A stretch of 55,761 nt of DNA from an uncultured Actinomycetes bacterium. Lineage in GTDB: Bacteria > Actinomycetota > Thermoleophilia > RBG-16-64-13. The position numbers and the translations under genes were made by a program. Location of the stretch: NCBI GenBank assembly GCA_903873715.1, contig CAIQPS010000061.1:1-55761 (forward strand), read 5' to 3'. The notes beneath the pieces were generated by a model that saw nothing but the letters and a program-made list of their open reading frames with translations, did not search any database and was not told where the DNA came from. Of this stretch, positions 52,500 through 55,761 are shown piece by piece (the first letter of the stretch is position 1; each line of letters opens with the position of its first letter).

Positions 52500-53581
52500 A
52501 CGGCCGGCGGCTCCTCACTCGGGAGTCGCCCGGGCTCTTCGCCGCTCTTCCGCGGCGTCTCCTCGGTGAAGCAGACCGTCTCCAGACAGAGGCGGCGCCG
52601 CACCGGGAACAGGTCGACCGCTTTCTTGCGAACGAGCGTGCCCCACAGACCGCGCTGGGCGAACACGACGACGCCGGCGGCCAACGCGCCGATGAGGATC
52701 AGGTACCAGGTACCGTAATCGGAGAGCACCTGCTGCAGGATGAAGAAGATGACCGCCCCGATGATCGGGCCCTCGATGGTACCCAGGCCACCGATGACCA
52801 CCGAGAAGATCATGAGCGCGCTCCACTGGAGGCTGAAGCCGGCTTCGGGCTGCACGCGCAGCAGGTTGAGGTAGATCACCGATCCGACCATGCCGGTGCC
52901 GGCCGCGGCGATGATGTACACCCACAGCTTGGACCGGGTGATGTTCACGCCGAGCCCACGGGCGCCGAGGTCGTTGTCGCGGATGGCCGTGAGCGCCAGC
53001 CCGCGCTTGGAGCGAAGCAGGAAGTACACCAACACGATCGAGCCGACGGCCACGCCCAGGGCGAGCCAGAAGGTGATCGATTCCCGGGCGTGCCGGCTGA
53101 CCGAGTTCACCGAGCCGATTGTGAAGCCGGAACCACCACCCAACCACTTGATCTGGGTGACGATGAGCCGGAACACCTCGGCGATGACCCAGGTGCCCAC
53201 CGCGAAGTACCCACCGCGCAGCCGGAACGCGAGCCCGGCGGTGGGGATCGCGAACAGACCCGCGACGATGCCGGCGAAGATGACGCTGGCGAACGGGTTG
53301 AGGTGGAACTTGTCGGCGAACACCCACAGGGTGTAGGCGCCTATACCGACGAAGGCCTGCTGACCCACCGAGACGAGCCCGGCGTAGCCGGCGAGCAGGT
53401 TCCACATCTGCGCCAGCCCGATGAGCGTGAGCAGAGTGACCGACTGCTTCATGATCGCGGACGAGCCCCATGCGGGGATGGTGGCCGCGGCTATGACGAT
53501 GGCCGCCGCCACGGGCAGAGCCACGCGGCTGGTGCGCGTGTAGCGCTCGACCTTCACGTGATCCTTGGATTGCTTCGCCAT
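52496..53581 (-). CDS. livM: Branched-chain-type ABC transporter permease LivM
   Basis: A 361-residue permease with about ten helices. LivM features include NLLAGYAGLVSVGQQAFVGIGAY, FRLRGGYFAVGTWVIAEVFRL and ITRSKLWVYIIAAAGTGMVGSVI, plus GGLGTIEGPIIGAVIFFILQ. ATG 53581 shares one base with the livH stop; a longer frame upstream only re-reads livH. A hydrophilic C-terminal tail of about 50 residues (RRRLCLETVCFTEETPRKSGEE) is longer than usual. Confidence 0.92.
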   Translation of the reverse strand: MAKQSKDHVKVERYTRTSRVALPVAAAIVIAAATIPAWGSSAIMKQSVTLLTLIGLAQMWNLLAGYAGLVSVGQQAFVGIGAYTLWVFADKFHLNPFASVIFAGIVAGLFAIPTAGLAFRLRGGYFAVGTWVIAEVFRLIVTQIKWLGGGSGFTIGSVNSVSRHARESITFWLALGVAVGSIVLVYFLLRSKRGLALTAIRDNDLGARGLGVNITRSKLWVYIIAAAGTGMVGSVIYLNLLRVQPEAGFSLQWSALMIFSVVIGGLGTIEGPIIGAVIFFILQQVLSDYGTWYLILIGALAAGVVVFAQRGLWGTLVRKKAVDLFPVRRRLCLETVCFTEETPRKSGEEPGRLPSEEPPAV

Positions 53582-54447
53582 CACTGCACCTGCCTTGCGA
53601 AGAGGCCCTGCGGCCTGAATGCCAGGATGGCCAGGAACACCAGGTGGCCCACCAGGATGCCGTAGCCCTGGTGGATGTGGTCGCCAAGGACCTGGGCGAT
53701 GCCCAGCACGATCCCGCCGACCAGGGTGCCCCACAGAGAGCCGAGACCGCCGATGATCACCGCTTCATACGCGAAGATCAGGCGCAGCGGGCCTGCGCTC
53801 GGGGAGAACGTGGTCCGGATGCCGATGAACACGCCGCCGATGGCCACGATGGCCAGGGCGACCGCCATCGCCATGCCGTACAGATGCCGGTTGTCGATGC
53901 CCATCAACTGGGCGGCCCGCTGGTTGTCTGCCGTGGCCCGGAAGGCGCGCCCCGTGCGGGTGCGGCCCAGGAACCACTGCAGCGCCACCAGGACGACAAC
54001 CGAGACGATGAGCGTGGTGAGCGGGAACCAACCTATTGCGATCTGCTTGCTGATGGTGATGACCGCGTTCTCGATCTTGCCTGCATCCAGGCCTTTGCTG
54101 TTGGCGGTGAAGCCCTCGAGCAACAGGTTCTGGATGATGATGGCGATGCCGAACGTCGCCAGGATGGCCTGCATCGGGCCCGCGTCCATGGCGAAGTTGA
54201 ACAACCCGCGCTGGATCACATAGCCGAAGATGGCCATGATGATGATCACGATGATCAACGTGTAGAACGGGTTGATGTGCAGCAGGCCCACGAACGCCAA
54301 CGCCAGATAGGCGGCGAGGATGCTGAAGTCGCCGTGGGCCAGGTTCACGAGTTTCATGACCCCGAACACCAGGGCGAGCCCCGCGGCGAACAGAGCGTAA
54401 AGCCCGCCGAGAAGGATCCCTTGGATGATGTCGTTTACCCAGACCAC
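53581..54447 (-). CDS. livH: Branched-chain-type ABC transporter permease LivH
   Basis: A 288-residue permease with about eight helices and the family motifs GLYALFAAGLALVFGVMKLVNLAHGDF near the N-terminus, RAFRATADNQRAAQLMGIDN in the cytosolic EAA loop, and FAYEAVIIGGLGSLWGTLVGG. GTG 54447 follows livF by 3 nt. With livM it forms the membrane channel of a HAAT-type importer for amino acids, amides or related amines. Confidence 0.93.
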   Translation of the reverse strand: MVWVNDIIQGILLGGLYALFAAGLALVFGVMKLVNLAHGDFSILAAYLALAFVGLLHINPFYTLIIVIIIMAIFGYVIQRGLFNFAMDAGPMQAILATFGIAIIIQNLLLEGFTANSKGLDAGKIENAVITISKQIAIGWFPLTTLIVSVVVLVALQWFLGRTRTGRAFRATADNQRAAQLMGIDNRHLYGMAMAVALAIVAIGGVFIGIRTTFSPSAGPLRLIFAYEAVIIGGLGSLWGTLVGGIVLGIAQVLGDHIHQGYGILVGHLVFLAILAFRPQGLFARQVQ

Positions 54448-54450
54448 CGG

Positions 54451-55152
54451 TCACACTCCGAAGTAGGCAGCAAAGATTGCTTCTTGGCTGATCTCACCGG
54501 GGGCGCCCTCGAGGACCAGACGTCCTTCGAGCATGCAGGTGACCCGGTCGGCGAACTTCATCGCCTGGCCCACGTCCTGCTCCACGAGCAACACGGTGGT
54601 GCCGGAGTCGACGATGGCGGGCATCGCTTGGTAGATCTTCTCCACCACGACGGGCGCAAGACCCAGCGACACCTCGTCGAGAAGGAGCAGGCGGGGGTTG
54701 GACATCAACCCGCGGGCGATGGACAGCGCCTGCTGCTCCCCGCCGGACAGGCCGAAGGCCTGGCGGTTCTTGAGGCGGGCGAGCAGCGGGAACAGCTCGT
54801 ACACCTTGTCGATGTTCCAGACGCCCGTGCGCTTGGAATGAGCGCCGACCTGGAGGTTCTCGTGCACGGTGAGGCTCGGGAAGACCCAGCGGCCCTCGGG
54901 GACGTAGGAGATGCCCAGGCCCACACGTTTGTGCGGGGACATCGCGCCGATGGCCTGCCCGTCGAAGCGGACCTTGTCCGCCGGTTCGGTCTTGATGAGC
55001 CCGCAGATCGTGCGCAGCAGCGTGGACTTGCCGGCGCCGTTGGCGCCGATGATGGCATGGGTCTCCTTCTCTTCGATGCGAAGGTTCACGTCGAAGAGGG
55101 CCTGGAAATGCCCGTACCCGGAGTTGATGCTTTCGAGTTCGAGCAGGCTCAT
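54451..55152 (-). CDS. livF: Branched-chain-type ABC transporter ATPase LivF
   Basis: A 233-residue ATPase. Walker A is GANGAGKST (about residues 36-44), the Q-loop/PEGR region ISYVPEGRWVF, the signature LSGGEQQ, and Walker B LLLLDE. It lacks the long insert of LivG. The start overlaps the livG stop by ATGA. Confidence 0.94.
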   Translation of the reverse strand: MSLLELESINSGYGHFQALFDVNLRIEEKETHAIIGANGAGKSTLLRTICGLIKTEPADKVRFDGQAIGAMSPHKRVGLGISYVPEGRWVFPSLTVHENLQVGAHSKRTGVWNIDKVYELFPLLARLKNRQAFGLSGGEQQALSIARGLMSNPRLLLLDEVSLGLAPVVVEKIYQAMPAIVDSGTTVLLVEQDVGQAMKFADRVTCMLEGRLVLEGAPGEISQEAIFAAYFGV

Positions 55153-55761
55153 GGCGCCATGCTCCCCATATACACGTCCCTGACTTCGGGACTGTTGATT
55201 ACGGTCTTGGGATCGCCCTCGGCGATGAGCTTGCCGAAGTCGAGCGCGATGAGGCGGTCGACCACTGCCAGCAGTGCGTGGACGATGTGTTCGATCCAGA
55301 TGATGGTGATACCTGCGTCGTCGCGCAGGGACCGGATCGTCTCGATGAGCGACTGGACTTCGTGCTCCGTGAGACCGCCGGCGATCTCGTCGAGAAGAAG
55401 CACTTTGGGCTCGATGGCCAGCGACCGGGCCAACTCGAGGCGCTTGCGCTCCAGCAGGCTCAGCGACTCCGCCAGAGCGTTGGCGCGGGGCAGCAGCCCC
55501 GTGCGCTCCAGCGCCTTGGCGCAGAGGTCATACGAGGCTTTTTCGGACATGCGGCGGCCGTAGGTAGCGCCTACGAGCACGTTCTCGAACACCGTCATGC
55601 CTTCGAACGGCCGGGGGATCTGATAGGTCCGCCCGAGCCCGAGATGACAGCGTTGATCAGGGGGCAGGTGTGAGACGTCACGGCCGGCAAAGACCACCGT
55701 GCCCACGTCCGGGTGGACGACCCCCGTGAGGAGGTTGAGCATGGTGGTCTTGCCCGCACCG
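55149..55761 (-). CDS. livG: Branched-chain-type ABC transporter ATPase LivG, 5' end outside window
   Basis: Partial: 203 codons are present, and the window edge cuts inside Walker A (GAGKTTMLNLLTG remains). Then RTYQIPRPFEGMTVFENVLVGA, the signature region LSLLERKRLELARSLA (degenerate relative to LSGGQ, as in some LivG proteins), Walker B VLLLDEIAGGL, IEHIVHALL (H-loop) and a C-terminus typical of LivG. The substrate-binding protein gene probably lies further upstream, outside the window. Confidence 0.92.
   Translation of the reverse strand, partial: GAGKTTMLNLLTGVVHPDVGTVVFAGRDVSHLPPDQRCHLGLGRTYQIPRPFEGMTVFENVLVGATYGRRMSEKASYDLCAKALERTGLLPRANALAESLSLLERKRLELARSLAIEPKVLLLDEIAGGLTEHEVQSLIETIRSLRDDAGITIIWIEHIVHALLAVVDRLIALDFGKLIAEGDPKTVINSPEVRDVYMGSMAP

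Noticed and set aside
53644-55563. A 639-codon + strand frame opposite livH, livF and livG
   Set aside because: It spans three overlapping, well-recognised transporter genes on the opposite strand and has no domain.

Overview
The window is about 55.8 kb of chromosomal DNA with high GC (roughly two thirds by eye). Most ribosome binding sites are GGAGG type, GTG and TTG starts are common, and several operons use ATGA/GTGA stop-start overlaps. The gene content points to a deep-branching actinobacterium with an anaerobic or facultative amino-acid and organic-acid metabolism: a tungsten-type aldehyde:ferredoxin oxidoreductase, ADP-forming acyl-CoA synthetase, a glycine-cleavage T protein fused to serine hydroxymethyltransferase, SpoIIE/STAS regulators, and Actinobacteria-like leaderless starts. 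This placement is an inference; no rRNA, tRNA, CRISPR array, transposase or phage gene was seen.

Layout. Positions 1-6.2 kb carry exported proteins: a large surface protein interrupted by one in-frame TAG, a C39-like peptidase sharing a C-terminal module with it, a nitroreductase, and a zinc-dependent phospholipase C. Two copies of a roughly 100-bp three-hairpin element lie downstream of the peptidase and phospholipase genes. 6.3-12.4 kb holds an MBL-fold hydrolase, a multidomain SpoIIE-type phosphatase, and a TfoX-like/old-yellow-enzyme pair. 12.6-18.7 kb (+ strand) holds an SLH-type surface protein, a GNAT coupled to the GcvT-SHMT fusion, and a band-7 membrane protein. 18.7-25.4 kb has STAS, PRC-barrel, thioredoxin-domain (DUF255), RRM, hydrolase and DMT-transporter genes.

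25.4-31.6 kb is a LysR gene converging on the ilvD-ilvB-ilvN-ilvC branched-chain amino acid cluster. 31.9-36.1 kb is a class III aminotransferase with an aldehyde:ferredoxin oxidoreductase, convergent with isocitrate dehydrogenase. 36.2-43.0 kb has a CapA-like protein, an ADP-forming acyl-CoA synthetase overlapping a CoA-transferase fused to a GNAT domain, and a secreted DUF11-like protein. 43.1-48 kb holds a nitrilase-family enzyme, a 27-bp tandem repeat beside a long inverted repeat, a Pit phosphate transporter with its DUF47 partner, a lipoprotein, and a UbiA prenyltransferase.

48.2 kb to the end reads on the minus strand as one catabolic unit: a Liv-type ABC transporter (livG, truncated by the window edge, then livF, livH, livM), a GNAT, a PucR-like regulator, an omega-aminotransferase and a methylmalonate-semialdehyde dehydrogenase. 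It fits uptake and oxidation of an omega- or beta-amino acid such as beta-alanine. With the aminotransferase/AOR pair and the acyl-CoA synthetase/CoA-transferase pair, the window suggests energy conservation from amino acids: transamination to aldehydes or keto acids, oxidation to acids or acyl-CoA, and ATP formation from acyl-CoA.
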